A stretch of 20,233 bases of DNA from Rhizophagus sp. LPA8_4_AMF (taxonomy: Eukaryota > Glomeromycota > Glomeromycetes > Glomerales > Glomeraceae), in contig JADRCO010001330.1 in NCBI GenBank assembly GCA_021464525.1, positions 1 through 20,233 on the forward strand, written 5' to 3'. Under the pieces are notes generated by a model, which made no database searches, was not told where the DNA came from, and worked only from the letters and a program-made list of their open reading frames with translations. The position numbers and the translations under genes were made by a program. Positions 8,488 through 19,453 of this stretch are shown here, one piece after another. Each line of letters begins with the position of its first letter. Positions within the stretch are counted from its first letter, which is position 1.

Positions 8488-9261
8488 ATAGTTCTTTACA
8501 GCTTTCTTAAGATCGTAAATTGATGCTTCTTTGCTGATGGTTATACTGAAACGAGAATCAAGAGGGTTGTCTCTAACAATGCAGTTAATAGTGATGTCTG
8601 TCATTTCTTCATACATAGGAAAACCCATATTTCCGTAAAAGTATTTATAAGACATATTCAATTGTTCATTAGCCTATAATGGCAAGGATATAGCTATCTA
8701 ATTATTAATCATTCATCTATGAATAACGCCTAATGAAAGTTTCGGCATCCCCTGAAGATATCAAAGAATTGCGAAAACTAGTTAGTTTTCAATTCACTTT
8801 TACGCAAGTTATCCAGTTCTGAATTAGTGAAACCCCACGTGTATCATTCATTGGACATATTATCTTGATATATTACTCAGCTTAAATTCTTGTTTTTCCA
8901 TTTTTGGATATTCCAAAAATGATATCATAATATTAGTTGGTGTTACAAATATAGTGATATGAAGTGGCAGTGATCTACAAAAAATGTTCGGTATAATCCG
9001 GGTATTATTTAATGTAGATCACAATTACTGTCTATGGTAAAAATAAACTCTTATTGTCTCCTCAATTATTTCGATTTGGCTCACCTCAACATTTATTTTA
9101 TGTCATTTCTTTTAATACTGTTAGCTAGTTCTGTGTAAAAGATATAAACGTGACAAAGATGGTGCATATGTAGCTTCCAACATATGATATATATAATCTT
9201 GCTCGTTCGTATTTCATGATTTTTATTCTACTGTGCAAGAACTAATGCTGACAACTTCATT

Positions 9262-9274
9262 GGAGCATAGCTCC
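9262..9274. repeat. Palindrome GGAGC ATA GCTCC
   Basis: Perfect 5-bp arms with a 3-base loop, the same geometry as the double-hairpin first stem. It is 18 bases upstream of a full element. Confidence 0.5.
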
Positions 9275-9292
9275 CTATGGTCCATCTACGAT

Positions 9293-9320
9293 GTGAGCGA
9301 AGCTCAGTTGCACTGAAGGG
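9293..9320 (+). repeat. Double-hairpin element (GAGCGAAGCTC type)
   Basis: GTGAGCGAAGCTCAG then TTGCACTGAAGGG, identical by eye to 938-965. The upstream flank CTATGGTCCATCTACGAT matches the flank of the copy at 1051. Confidence 0.75.
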
Positions 9321-9617
9321 CATTCCTTCGTAATGTGTCCATATGTTACCAAAACTCGCTAACAACAATTAATGACTATTACTATAAAGTTGTTCAACAC
9401 AAAAAAAGGATATGATTATTACAGTCTACGTGAATTCTAATGAGGAGATGATTGTGCTAAATATCCGATGACATCAGAAAACGTGTAATCTAGAAAGGAT
9501 CAGATTTATTATATCGCAGCATGTACTCTATTAAAATGTGTTGCATTGGATTTTATTCGCAAAGCCCATATGCCCCCCATAAGACCGAAAATTTTTTATT
9601 TTTTACTACGTCATTGT

Positions 9618-9654
9618 CATGTGACACTCTAACAAATGTTTAGAGTATCACGTG
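9618..9654. repeat. Imperfect hairpin, 15-bp arms
   Basis: CATGTGACACTCTAA (9618-9632) pairs with TTAGAGTATCACGTG (9640-9654) with two mismatches around a 7-base loop. The AGAGTATCACGTG half and the following ATTAATTA resemble 1140-1186 (AGAGTATCATGTG .. AATTAATTA), so it may be part of a dispersed repeat. Confidence 0.55.
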
Positions 9655-9814
9655 GTATCTCGCACAACTATTAATTATTTCAAAGAATAAAATAATGTCA
9701 TTGCGACAAGATTACTATAGAGTATCCTATATCAAAGGTTGGAATAGAATTCGCAAAATATATTCCCAATATGTACTCCTTGTGTACCGTTGATTCCATT
9801 AATGACAAATTATT

Positions 9815-9865
9815 GAGCTATGCTCACGAAGTGAGTTTCACTGATGCTTCGCATTCCCGAAGGGG
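9815..9865 (+). repeat. Diverged double-hairpin element(s)
   Basis: GAGCTATGCTC is followed by ACGAAGTGAGTTTCACTGATG and then CTTCGCATTCCCGAAGG. The first stem and the TTTCACTG piece are recognisable, with extra palindromic material after them. Confidence 0.5.
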
Positions 9866-12020
9866 TCATCTCTACTCATATTAAATTACTGAAGTGTTAT
9901 ATTCTCAACATAGTGAACTACATCCTCAACACCATAAGTTGATTAATCGCCCAGATTATTGGTGACAGTAATCATAAATTCAACTCATAACGGTGAATCC
10001 TAGGTTTATCCACTATGAAAATACCGTGGGAAGTTATAGTGTCATTCTAAAGATTACGTGAATCACAAAAAATTTAATAAAATAAAATCTTTGCTGATCA
10101 TTTTTTCCAAAAAAAAATATCTACTACAAATGTTCGTTGATGATGATAGCAAAGTAAATGCCACAGTCACTTTGTCCTATGATGATATAATTTTATTGTA
10201 TTTTGTTTTCGCTTATTGTCTCTCCATCAACAATGTTTTTACAAAAAATAGTGTAGCCAATAACACATCAGTGAAACCACTTATAGAGTGCTTCGTGAGC
10301 AGAGTTCAGAATAACAGATAGTAGAATAATCGGATATCAGACATTCTTTTCGATTACTGAAAAACAATTACCGTAATCCCACTAGTGATAATTTTTCGAT
10401 ATCCGGTTACTTCCATTAATATCTGTAACCGAATGCTTGATATTAATAACTATATCCATTATTATATGTCTTCTGTTTCGATTACTGAAAACAAATGCCC
10501 ACTATTTTCCTTTAACTAAGGAAGAAAATTATTACGCATATTTTTAGTTGTCCTTTTCTAATATATCCCTCGTTTCTATTTCTAGTTCTGGAGAATTATT
10601 CCATCAACAAAAATGTATACGTGATCGAATTCCTGCTATCAATATCATGTCCGCATGTTACATATCCAACGCATTGTTTTCTTTTCTCCTATACAGATGT
10701 TTATGTTTTCCGCTATTATCTATTCTCGTTATCGTCTCCAGTCTAAAATCATAATTATCAACACGCAATGGAGGGTGTAATGATATTTCTTTCAAATACA
10801 AAAGAAAATGTCTATCATAACAACACTGATTTAAAAGTGTCTGTTCTCTTAAGTATTGGCTATAACAGAGTTGTTAATTATGGCACAACTTTCATTATTT
10901 GCACGGTTTCACACACCACTAGGAATCTATTATTGCCCCTTAAATAACACATCAGATTTTTGAAAGAAAGGATAGGAAATAGATAAGAATTATAGGCGAT
11001 AGTAATTGAAAACAAAAAATGTGACCATTTAGTCAGAAGGTTACGAATCCAGATCAGTTTCATAATCTATTGTATGTTTTGTTAACTACACATAACCCGT
11101 ATTTTTATCAGTTGCGAAGCAATATTAACAAGGAACCTATTACTTATTTTTTGAAAGTTCCGTAGTAGATTTTGGTGTGAACAGAAAAATAAGAATTAAC
11201 ACTGTAATATTACTCCTCAGCTACTGTTGATCTCTCGTTTATAGCATATCTGTTAACTGCTAGAAAATAAACGAACTTATTGTAAATAAAATGTTACGTT
11301 TGATAAAGCAAAGTCCTTCTAAAAAATAGTTATCTTCCCGCTATTGCAATATTGCATGCAACTTTAATCTCGAACCTATTATGGTTTGTACTTAAATACG
11401 TTGTTTCCATAATCTCCATAACTCTGTTTCTCTTCCGTATTTTTTGTTTCATGGACATGATAACATAAAAAAGTGCAAAAGCTGCTTCTACTGCAAATAC
11501 GAATAGTAAGAGAGTAAAATGTGATTATTAAAAATGTTTCAATTTTTTCTCGTCTTCATTAGTGCGATACCATTACCATATTTGGAAAATTCTAACAGAA
11601 GAACCTATAAACCGGACTTATTAACCAAATTGGTATACCATATTCCATAATTTGTTTCCATTAAATACGGTTTTACTATAAAAGGAATTTGACCAGTTAC
11701 TAGAATAGGAGTTAACCCCTTAACTATGTGTGATGATATCAGTGAAATATATATTTTCCGAAATAGGAAAGCAATTTTGCGTATAGTATGACATTATGAC
11801 AAATTCGTAAAATATATTGTACTTCACTACTGATTTTTGAAGTTACACAGAAGTTATGCTCTTAGTGTCTGTAAAACACTACAGAAACTTCAGCCGGCAT
11901 TATGATTAGCCACAGTAATAGTTACTAATACCGAATTTGTATCTGATTAGCTAACCACAATTGGTTGGTAATCATTGTCACATGCTCTTTCATATAGTAC
12001 TTTATAATCTGTTAAAAAAT

Positions 12021-12130
12021 GCCCAACAACGAGACCGTGACCTAAAGGTCACAGTTGCCTTATTTCATTTCGATTTTTGATAGTGAAACTGCGCATACGT
12101 TGTACAAATTCTGCGATAATAACAGATAAC
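12021..12130 (-). repeat. GAGACCGTGACC hairpin repeat, copy 3
   Basis: GCCCAACAACGAGACC then GTGACCTAAAGGTCAC (12037-12052, perfect 7-bp arms, 2-base loop), then AGTTGCCTTATTTCAT. Further on, ACTGCGCATACG and ATTCTGCGATAATA match the copy at 20079. It is the reverse complement of the central part of the duplication at 3309-3600. Confidence 0.7.
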
Positions 12131-12280
12131 AGATAATATCTATTAACAAGATCAACTGATATGATTATAATTTTATCATATATGGTTAGTTTCTTTCACA
12201 AAGAAGTTGTATGAGATTCCAACAACAACGCGTTAAAATTTCTATTTCTGGATAATTTAATTCTGATACACTAAGAATGT

Positions 12281-12304
12281 GTGCTTCGCTCAGTTGCACT
12301 GATG
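12281..12304 (+). repeat. Partial double-hairpin element
   Basis: GTGCTTCGCTCAG followed by TTGCACTGATG. The first stem has lost part of its left arm; the second stem is intact. Confidence 0.5.
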
Positions 12305-15183
12305 TATAGGTTGTATTTGAAATATTTCGTGGACCAAAATATTATATGCATTTCATTTTCTTAAGTGTGAACTGCGAACTATAGTTAATATTTGGTCAGA
12401 AATTGCTTCACCCAAAGTCTCACGTTCCTTTGAAGAAAGGTATTTATAGGTATATTATAGAATGAGGCTTTTGCAATTTCCGTGAATGAGTTTGTCGGCT
12501 TTATTTTAGCAATTAATGTTGCCGAATATTTTTCTCTTATCATTTCAGACCTGAAGGTGCCCAATGACTATTAATTAGTAACGTTTTCTCTAAAACAATA
12601 TCACCGTAACTAGTGACTATAAGAGACAATTCGTGATTGAACAGGAGAGAAGGAATTTTTCATTCCTGGCTATTCCTATTAAGTAACGATTCCCCTTAAA
12701 TTAATAAAACGGCTACTGGGTCAAGTAGAAACTATTTTCTAACTGCGTTTATTCTTATTTAGTAGAGATATTTACACTACAAGTGTTGGACGATTATTAA
12801 GATGTCAAGTGTCAACCATATAACAATTAAAATTCATGTGCTATCGGTATTCTTCAAGTATGTGGTTAATGAACTTTCTCCTTAATGTATAATCTGTATA
12901 TTGTTCTACTTCTAGCAAAAGTCATTAACAAAAAAAACGAAAAATATCCCGCTTGCTATTTAACTACACTAGTGATCCTTGAACGAAAAAAGATTCAGAC
13001 AAGTGACATAATGATGGTGCGATAATATTTTTTGTAATCGATGGGACTTAATCTGTATATATAATACTGCTCCTCCAGTGACACGATGATACGGGAAGGA
13101 TATATCAATTTGTCTATAAGGTATTTATAATTTTTGTATTCGTACTATTACTAATTTTTCACTCAATTACTTGTAGAATTAATGAATTACAAATATTTTA
13201 TCATATTTAGTTAATTGACTGGTGACACTAGAATAATAGAAATGTATTAGACTATGCGTAATAATCAACAATATACGAATAATTAGTAAAAATATTTCTG
13301 CAGAGAGGTAATATTTGAAAAAAATTGTTGATCATATTATTGAAATGCGTTATCTGATCACAGAAAGAAAACCTGTAATTATTACTTTTATAAGATTAAT
13401 AGTGTAGAGAATCTGGACACTATAATCACATATACATCACAGCCGAAGAGATTATCGACAAGGAACATTGATTATTATCGTGATGTAAAGAAAATGGCTC
13501 ATACCACGACACCATCTTTATTGGTAAGAAAAGAAGTGCAATAATTACTATGTCATCAGTAAATAATGATAACAAAAATAACGATATGGGAGAATTCACG
13601 ATTAATCGAAATATTGGATTGAGGTATTGAGCTAACGTCATAGTGTTCCTTCTTGATCATATCAAGTCTAATTAGTCCTCGATTGACCAATTGCATTTGG
13701 AGGCGTTGCAAAAAGGATTAGTTTCACAAATAGATAAAATACGTTATTATTGTTAGTATCATTTTTATTGGTTTCGTTCTCAAAGTAATGATCTTAAAAG
13801 ATAATAATTACATACATTTTTTGTTTATCTTCCACAAAGGACGGATCTGTCGTATATTCTCAATAGAATTCTCGGTTCAACGGAATAAAAGAATCACAAT
13901 TTGATGATAATCTTAAGCATCATAACCCGACCTTTCAGGTACATAGCAGTTTTTGTAATTATAATTTTCGATCACCGATGGAACAAAAAACGAACATATT
14001 TTTTATATAACTATTTTTGCTCGTTCTTTCCTTCGCTTTGTATAACTAACAATACTGCTGCATTTATTTTGTAGATAATAGTAGAAACATGTCTAGTTAA
14101 TAATCAGCGTTAGTAATCAAAACAAGAAAGGTAAAAATTGTGCGCATATATTGATACAATCACAGATATCTATGAAGACGTGAGTATATATTATTTTATC
14201 CTAATAAGTTATAGTCCTGCTTTTGTTTGCAATCGCATTTCGTAATATCATAGATAACCATTATTTCTATTTCATTTGTATCTTTTTCAGATATCACAAT
14301 AAAAATGTGGAAGTTTTTACATTGCGAAGTGACACCCTTTCTGGTACATAACTAAATCCCGTTATTTTTCCATAATTTGGCACACCATACTATATTTTCA
14401 TAATGAGATTCTCAACCGCAGTATATCTAGAGGTTAAATTCAGCAAAGAAATTCAATAGCACACCTGAGGATTTACTTAATCTAATTAAAATCGGATTGT
14501 CTTTCAGTCAAAAAGTAGTGATATCCACGTATTTTCATTCTGTGTATTATCTCTGTATATCTTGTTGATTTGCTTATGATATCTTCGATATTTGAAACAA
14601 TCATTGCCTAACTTTCAATTGATATGAAATAACGAGAAAAACATAGGAGACATATAATATCGAAAGTTCGGTGGAATGCGGTAAACAATAAAAGAGAGCC
14701 GACAACTCATTTATGATCTAGAGTAAATAAAAAAAATTAACAGGAAATCATTTCTTTTCTTGGCAACGGGAAAAGAACTCCAAATTGGGCAGTGTAACAC
14801 TTCTGCAATTAGCTCACTAAATAACACAACATGATAATCTATGTAGATTATGCGGGTTAGAATCTTTTTATTGTGAATTCGTCCGTTTACTGAAATAAAT
14901 TTGGTTTTATTATTTGATAGCATTTTGTACGCCAGACAGTCTTTATTAAAAATTACTATGATAATCACTAGTAGATCTTATTAGTATGCAGGCTAGAATA
15001 TTTATTGTGAATCACCTAAAAAGAAGTTTTTACACCATTGTTTTTGGAAACATGAAACACAAAACAAGATTTCTATTAACCAAATTCCAAAGTGATGTTA
15101 CCCTAACGAATAAATATTGGAAGCATGATTTTCATTTAGATCCTTAAATTAAGGAATTCTGTTTGTGCAATTCAGAAGCACAA

Positions 15184-16521
15184 ATGTCGCCCATCCGTAT
15201 AACTATGCGATATCCAAGTCCCAATATAAACAGAATCACTTCTCTTCTTTTTCGCAAATTTGTTTCTCAATTGTTTGCTAAGAAATTTGCAATGACAGAC
15301 TATGATCCATATAATGATTTCTGGGAAGATTTCCTCACAGGAGTCGTAGTGGCTATTATAACCATGCGAATAAGTAATAAAACTAAGGATGAAAATGATA
15401 ATAACGAAAATGACAGTACCGAAAATGGCAGTAATAATAATCGCAAGCTCATTGCTATAGATTTCATTTTTATGAATTCTATGGAGTTTTTTATGGATCT
15501 AGTCTTGAAAGTGTTGAAAGTCAGGGAAGTCATGGAAGGCAGCTGGAAAGACTGGGAAATCGTGCAAAATTGGAAATTAAGTTTTAATAACCCGAATATG
15601 AACTAGTACAGCTTTAGTATATTGGATGACATTATAATTTTTGGTTCACTGCATGCCTTGAATACTTATTTGTTCTTCATATGGTGGAAATATGAAAGTA
15701 AAGTTACCAAAGCCTTGGGGGTAATTGCATTCATCTATTCATTTTCATTCGTTCAGAATGCAATTAATTATAATAACAATATGAAAGAAGTAGATATGGA
15801 AAGTGTAAATTTTGAAGATGTAAATATGGAAGTTTGGAAAAATCGTATATTATCAAAAAGGAAAAGTGGCAAAAATATTTGTTATTGAACACTGCGATTT
15901 TGTTCTTGTTTAGTCCAAATTCATTTAAACTATCTGATGCCTTTGACGAATTTTGCGTGAATGAGTATTCTTACAAAAATTGCATGACTGATAGATATTT
16001 GAAGTGGATTTCAGTATTCTTCTTGATAGTTGCATGTATCCTTTTTATATACGAACTATGGAACAAACAACGATGGAACAAATGGTGGAACTTCAGAAAA
16101 TTCGGTATACTTATTTGTTTTATGAATGCAATTTTAATTCAAATTAAGTAATAATTTCTGGCAAACAAAAGTCACAACCACCCTTACTATAGTGGCAATA
16201 ATCAGACTAATTGATATTTACAGAAACGGTGGTTCAAGTTTGTATGCGAAAATATTTTTGAAGAAAGATGAGGAAGAGGGAGAAGAACCAGTATTTAATT
16301 TTAGGTTCTGGATATGCCTGATTTACATAAATTTGACGGACATTTTTTCTTCAAGATTAGCCAAATGTATTGTTAGCCATTTTGATTGCGTTATTACTGG
16401 CCTCGAAACATGGAATAAGAAAGTGAAGGTGGCCAGCAATAACTTATATTATTTTATTAGTGTAGAATTTTATTTCATCATTTTTATGTACGTTATCTGT
16501 TTTATTGGTCCAAATAGTTAG
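15184..16521 (+). CDS. Polytopic membrane protein of unknown family, three introns predicted or decayed
   Basis: The first ATG is at 15184; the preceding in-frame stop is at 15145. The first ~38 residues are basic and could be an organelle-targeting or cytosolic segment. A Asn/Asp/Glu-rich stretch (DENDNNENDSTENGS) follows. Downstream frames carry at least five hydrophobic segments, including GVIAFIYSFSFV, YLLLNTAILFLFSP, WISVFFLIVACILFIYEL and YFIIFMYVICFIG. In raw sequence the gene is broken by TAG 15604 and two frame changes. Removing 15562-15606 (GTGCAA to AACTAG), 15805-15860 (GTAAAT to CAAAAAG) and 16105-16192 (GTATAC to CTATAG) gives exons of 378, 198, 244 and 329 nt, one open frame of 382 residues. 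The first donor and second acceptor are weak, so a decayed gene is an equal alternative. AATAAA lies 86 bases after the stop. Family not recognised. Confidence 0.45.
16105..16192 (+). other. Predicted intron in the membrane-protein gene
   Basis: The 88-nt phase-1 interval starts GGTATAC at the exon edge (G|GTATAC) and ends CTTACTATAG. It is the best supported of the three introns because it links two frames that otherwise differ by one base. Confidence 0.4.
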
Positions 16522-16606
16522 TGGCTTCTCTTTTACTTCGTATTACAGCTAGAGTCCCTTCGGAATAGCCAGTTTCACTAAACTATCTGTAACATGCTTT
16601 GTCCAA

Positions 16607-16612
16607 AATAAA
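16607..16612 (+). promoter_or_regulatory. Possible polyadenylation signal
   Basis: AATAAA at 86 bases after the stop codon of the membrane-protein gene. Confidence 0.4.
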
Positions 16613-16744
16613 GACAATATATGTTAGTGTAATAAATTATCTATTGGTTTCGTGGGAATTATTGATCCTTTGCACGAAACATAATACCTTCCAGGTATTG
16701 TACGTCTAGCCATATTTATTTCGATTTTTGATCCACATTACGAA

Positions 16745-16766
16745 GTGGGCTTTGCCCAGTCTCACT
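16745..16766 (+). repeat. Double-hairpin element (GGGCTTTGCCC type)
   Basis: GTGGGCTTTGCCCAG followed by TCTCACT. Matches the copy at 7341 with one change in the second stem. Confidence 0.7.
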
Positions 16767-17120
16767 AATGCCCTTCAAGGCAATCATAATGTAATACTTT
16801 GATAATATCATGAACTCTTGTCAATAACGCATCATATTCATTGTGAAGCGAGAACGTTTAATCAACTACAATGGGAACACAATGCTATAATAAAGTGCAA
16901 TGATTTATTGTGTCCGCAGGAGAATTGTTGATTTATTTTAACTAAATATTTTAATGTGTGATGTACAAGAGTGTGACAATTTGTGAAACATGTTTATAGT
17001 TACACGTCTTTGGCCGGCATTTCAGGAACCTTGGCTGACATTATGAATTACCTACCAACATTATATATTACGTGATTAACATTGTGGCTTATACTGTATC
17101 ACATTACGTCTCAAAAAAAA

Positions 17121-17210
17121 ATTCTCAACAACGAGACTGTGACCCAAGGTCACGATTGCCTTATTTCATATTTATTTTCGCAGCTATTAACAAAATAGGA
17201 AAATTATTTA
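17121..17210 (-). repeat. GAGACCGTGACC hairpin repeat, copy 4
   Basis: CTCAACAACGAGACT then GTGACCCAAGGTCAC (17139-17153), then GATTGCCTTATTTCAT, and later TTCGCAGCTATTAACAAAAT and AGGAAAA. The distal part matches 20163-20200, with a ~40-base middle section missing relative to that copy. Confidence 0.7.
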
Positions 17211-17799
17211 TATACCGCAAATGATTATTATTTTCTTCACTTCTGACAGTCACTGAAAGACTAGTACAAAAAAATCTGTTATTGCAAAATATATGAAAAA
17301 AGAATAAAAACGAGACATTTATAAGAGAAGTTCAACATAGGTCAAATTTCAATTACCCTTGTGGATGTTAAGATATTTCAGATATATAATATTTTTATTG
17401 ACAGCCTTTTTTCCGAACAGAAACTTACGAAACAAGTATACTTTTGAAAAGTTTCAATGCAAATACTTAGTTTATTTCCTATGTTATCACGAAATACTAT
17501 TAATCTATTTCGTATTTTATTTTAGGAGTTACTTATTGGATTAATAATATTCTGCCGTTTATTTTGGACAGAATTTGGTTGATCTTCGAGTATCTTCAAC
17601 TAAAACGTTTGATAGACTAAGGGGTGTGTTATCGATGACGTGTAGAAAAACGGAATTCAGAAATGCTGATAGATCAACAATATTTTAGTGGTTATGGTTA
17701 GATCATTTGTATGCCAATATATTCTGAGATACAGACTCTATTCAAAGAACTATTGCTCATATGTGGACATCCATTTTTACGATGACAGTAGTCAGATTT

Positions 17800-17825
17800 G
17801 TGAGCGTAGCTCAGTTACACTGAAG
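17800..17825 (+). repeat. Double-hairpin element (GAGCGTAGCTC type)
   Basis: GTGAGCGTAGCTCAG followed by TTACACTGAAG. Full-length relative of the copies at 938 and 3843. Confidence 0.7.
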
Positions 17826-18043
17826 CAGATCCCTGAGAGTCTTGCTGCTCGATATCGTTTATTTTTTGGGAGATTCATAGAATACCACACATATTGAGCA
17901 AGTCCTTTCTTAAGTCAGTATAGTCCATGAGAAAATCTGGATTTCGATAAAGGAAGTTTTTATGTTTTATACTGTTAGCAAGGTGAAAATTATTACTATT
18001 TTTGTTTCGATATTCAAGGGGGAATCTCGTACAAGCTGGAATT

Positions 18044-18066
18044 TGGGCAAAGCCCAGGCAAAGCCT
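18044..18066. repeat. Two abutting palindromes
   Basis: TGGGCAAAGCCCA directly joined to AGGCAAAGCCT. The second stem is not the usual CAGT..ACTG type but a shortened version of the first. Confidence 0.6.
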
Positions 18067-18360
18067 GCAGTTCATGAGTCAAAACATCAGATTATAGAAT
18101 CAGTACCAATCTATACCGTAATCTGCAAATCATCGAGTTTGTATAAATACCTCAAAGATAGGTAGTTACTTTATTGTGTGCTACCATGAAACTTAAAAAA
18201 TTTTTCATCGTTAGTTTCCTTTCACGACAGAACAATAACCCAAAAACAGATTACCAAACTAACTCTCTAACCGCTAATTTAAATGAAATGGTAGTTGAAC
18301 CAGATACCGTAGATGGACCGGAACACTCAGATGAGAATTCACAGCAAGAAAATAGTTCTG

Positions 18361-18438
18361 GTAAGAACCTTAAAAATATTATGTATTAAATTCTTGTTTT
18401 CATAATTATTGATTGTGATAAATATAACAACATGAAAG
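18361..18438 (+). other. Predicted intron 1 of the coiled-coil nuclease gene
   Basis: Starts GTAAGA after TTCTG. The first AG after the donor region is GAAAG at 18438, which keeps phase 1. The interval is A/T-rich without purine-rich coding character. Confidence 0.6.
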
Positions 18439-18821
18439 ATCATAGTTTAACTTTAATCCTACAAAAATTGAGTTCTCTCGAGAAGACCGTTCAAGAAGTT
18501 AAAGGAGAAGTAGAGAATAATTCGAAGGAGTTAAAGGAGGTCAGAGGCAAAGTAGAAAAGCTCGATGAGAAAGTAGAAAAACTCGATGGGAAAGTAGAGA
18601 AATTGCGAACAGAAAATGGTCATATATTTGAAATGATCGCTAGAAATGAGATTGCTAAAAAACATGGACAACGTTATTCAGATGGTTTTGTAGTTTTTGA
18701 TTTAAATGGTCTCGTGAGGTTATCTACACCAAAAGAAAAACTTTCGTCTGAAGAATTGGAATATGATAACCAGATTTCTATTTTGGAACATAGAACTAGT
18801 AAGATAGCAAGCCACATTTTT

Positions 18822-18912
18822 GTAAGTGATGACTAGTAATTGTTGTTTCCTGAAATAATCACGCACTTTCAGAATTTAGCTTTTATATTAATGTAGCTTA
18901 TTTTTGTGATAG
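18822..18912 (+). other. Predicted intron 2 of the coiled-coil nuclease gene
   Basis: Consensus donor GTAAGT and acceptor TTTTTGTGATAG, phase 0, 91 nt, contains the in-frame TAG that would otherwise end the protein at 18836. Confidence 0.75.
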
Positions 18913-19039
18913 GAAATGAAATTAATTGACAAGTTCGAGAAAAGCCTCAAAAGAGCCAGAGAAGTGTATCCAAATTCAAATTGGAATGATCTTTATTCTT
19001 GTGCAGACAAACTTATAAGAGAAGTTAAGGAAAGAAAAG

Positions 19040-19196
19040 GTATAGTAATAAATGACATCATTTATGAGTAAGATAGTACATCAGTCGGAGACCGCTCGAA
19101 GAGTACAGCATAGACAAAAATTTCATAATAATTGTGACTGGCAATCTTACAAAAAATAACGGATATAGAAAAGCTAACCTATTTATCAACTATTAG
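19040..19196 (+). other. Predicted intron 3 of the coiled-coil nuclease gene
   Basis: GTATAG donor after AAAAG and acceptor CAACTATTAG, phase 1, 157 nt. The join reads ERKG then SKERRSFLIHEPGF. Confidence 0.65.
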
Positions 19197-19450
19197 GAAG
19201 CAAAGAACGACGCTCTTTTTTAATCCATGAACCCGGGTTCACAATCATGCTTTTTTCTTCTATGGTAATGAGTTTACCAAGTGCCATAGAATACAAACAA
19301 ATACCATTTGTAGAAAAATTAGAAATAGACGTGCGAGGATTGCTAACACCTTTGACATTAAATGGTGAAATTGAAACGTTTAACATCGAGATTGGAGAAA
19401 TAAAGAAGTCCGATAGTACAGATATGGTAACCAAAGGATATCGGCAGTTA

Positions 19451-19453
19451 TAG
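19451..19453 (+). other. In-frame TAG in the nuclease domain
   Basis: The codons read CGG CAG TTA TAG TTA CGC TTA GCA. Sequence on both sides looks like one continuous helix (KGYRQL then LRLAVIGYAL). No intron of sensible length removes it. Confidence 0.8.

Larger units (their letters stand above)
7923..8655 (-). pseudogene. Crinkler (CRN)-like N-terminal domain fused to a C2H2 zinc finger, one in-frame stop
   Basis: Exon 1 reads from ATG 8655, or more likely from ATG 8604 (MTDITINCIVRDNP). It shows the pattern of the ubiquitin-like CRN header domain: the start just cited, DTFLAYDDI in the place of the LFLAK-type motif, then IKLWEVQIDI and VGDHFRNLDKNGIHLVVQ near the end. CRN proteins are secreted or intracellular effectors in oomycetes and also abundant in Rhizophagus-type fungi. 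A TAA at 8485-8487 (residue 57 from the first ATG) interrupts the domain just before DTFLAY. I found no plausible intron that removes it. A phase-1 intron (8246-8180, GTTTAA to TTTAG, 67 nt; or from 8267, 88 nt) joins exon 2. Exon 2 encodes a classical finger: C142, C145, F149, L155, H158 and H164 (CX2CX12HX5H), followed by a charged acidic tail ending DDEHDTP. The total is 222 codons. It is either a recent pseudogene or a sequencing error. The usual long CRN C-terminal effector domain is absent. Confidence 0.7.
8660..10050. other. Intergenic region upstream of the CRN-like gene
   Basis: No gene recognised. It contains palindromes at 9262-9274, 9293-9320 and 9815-9865 and an imperfect hairpin at 9618-9654. 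The sequence is otherwise unremarkable AT-rich DNA. Confidence 0.55.
10320..15150. other. Long gene-free AT-rich region
   Basis: Almost 5 kb has no open frame that starts with ATG and looks like a protein. The few 60-85-codon frames are hydrophobic, AT-driven and unsupported. Visible structure is limited. TTTCGATTACTGAAAA occurs twice (near 10346 and 10475). GGTTAC/GTAACC form an inverted pair near 10403-10429. The GTGACC hairpin repeat lies at 12021, and one double-hairpin element lies at 12281. Confidence 0.55.
16620..18170. other. Spacer with repeats
   Basis: The open frames here of 60-70 codons run through palindromic repeats or lack an ATG, so I do not call them. The region holds elements at 16745, 17121, 17800 and 18044. 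Confidence 0.5.

Noticed and set aside
10058..10321. 87-codon plus-strand frame
   Set aside because: It begins at GTG; from the first ATG only about 63 residues remain, with no family resemblance or splice support.
561..18066. The repeated palindromes as a CRISPR array or as transcription terminators
   Set aside because: Copies are kilobases apart in both orientations without regular spacers, and the sequence context is eukaryotic; they are not placed after genes.
17688..18165. Two overlapping small frames (69 and 67 codons) upstream of the nuclease gene
   Set aside because: Both run through palindromic repeats (17800-17825, 18044-18066) that translate into part of the peptide.
8485..19453. 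Reassigned TAA/TAG codons as sense codons
   Set aside because: TAG and TAA are also used as the terminal stops of the same genes and are frequent elsewhere, so two isolated internal stops fit single mutations better.
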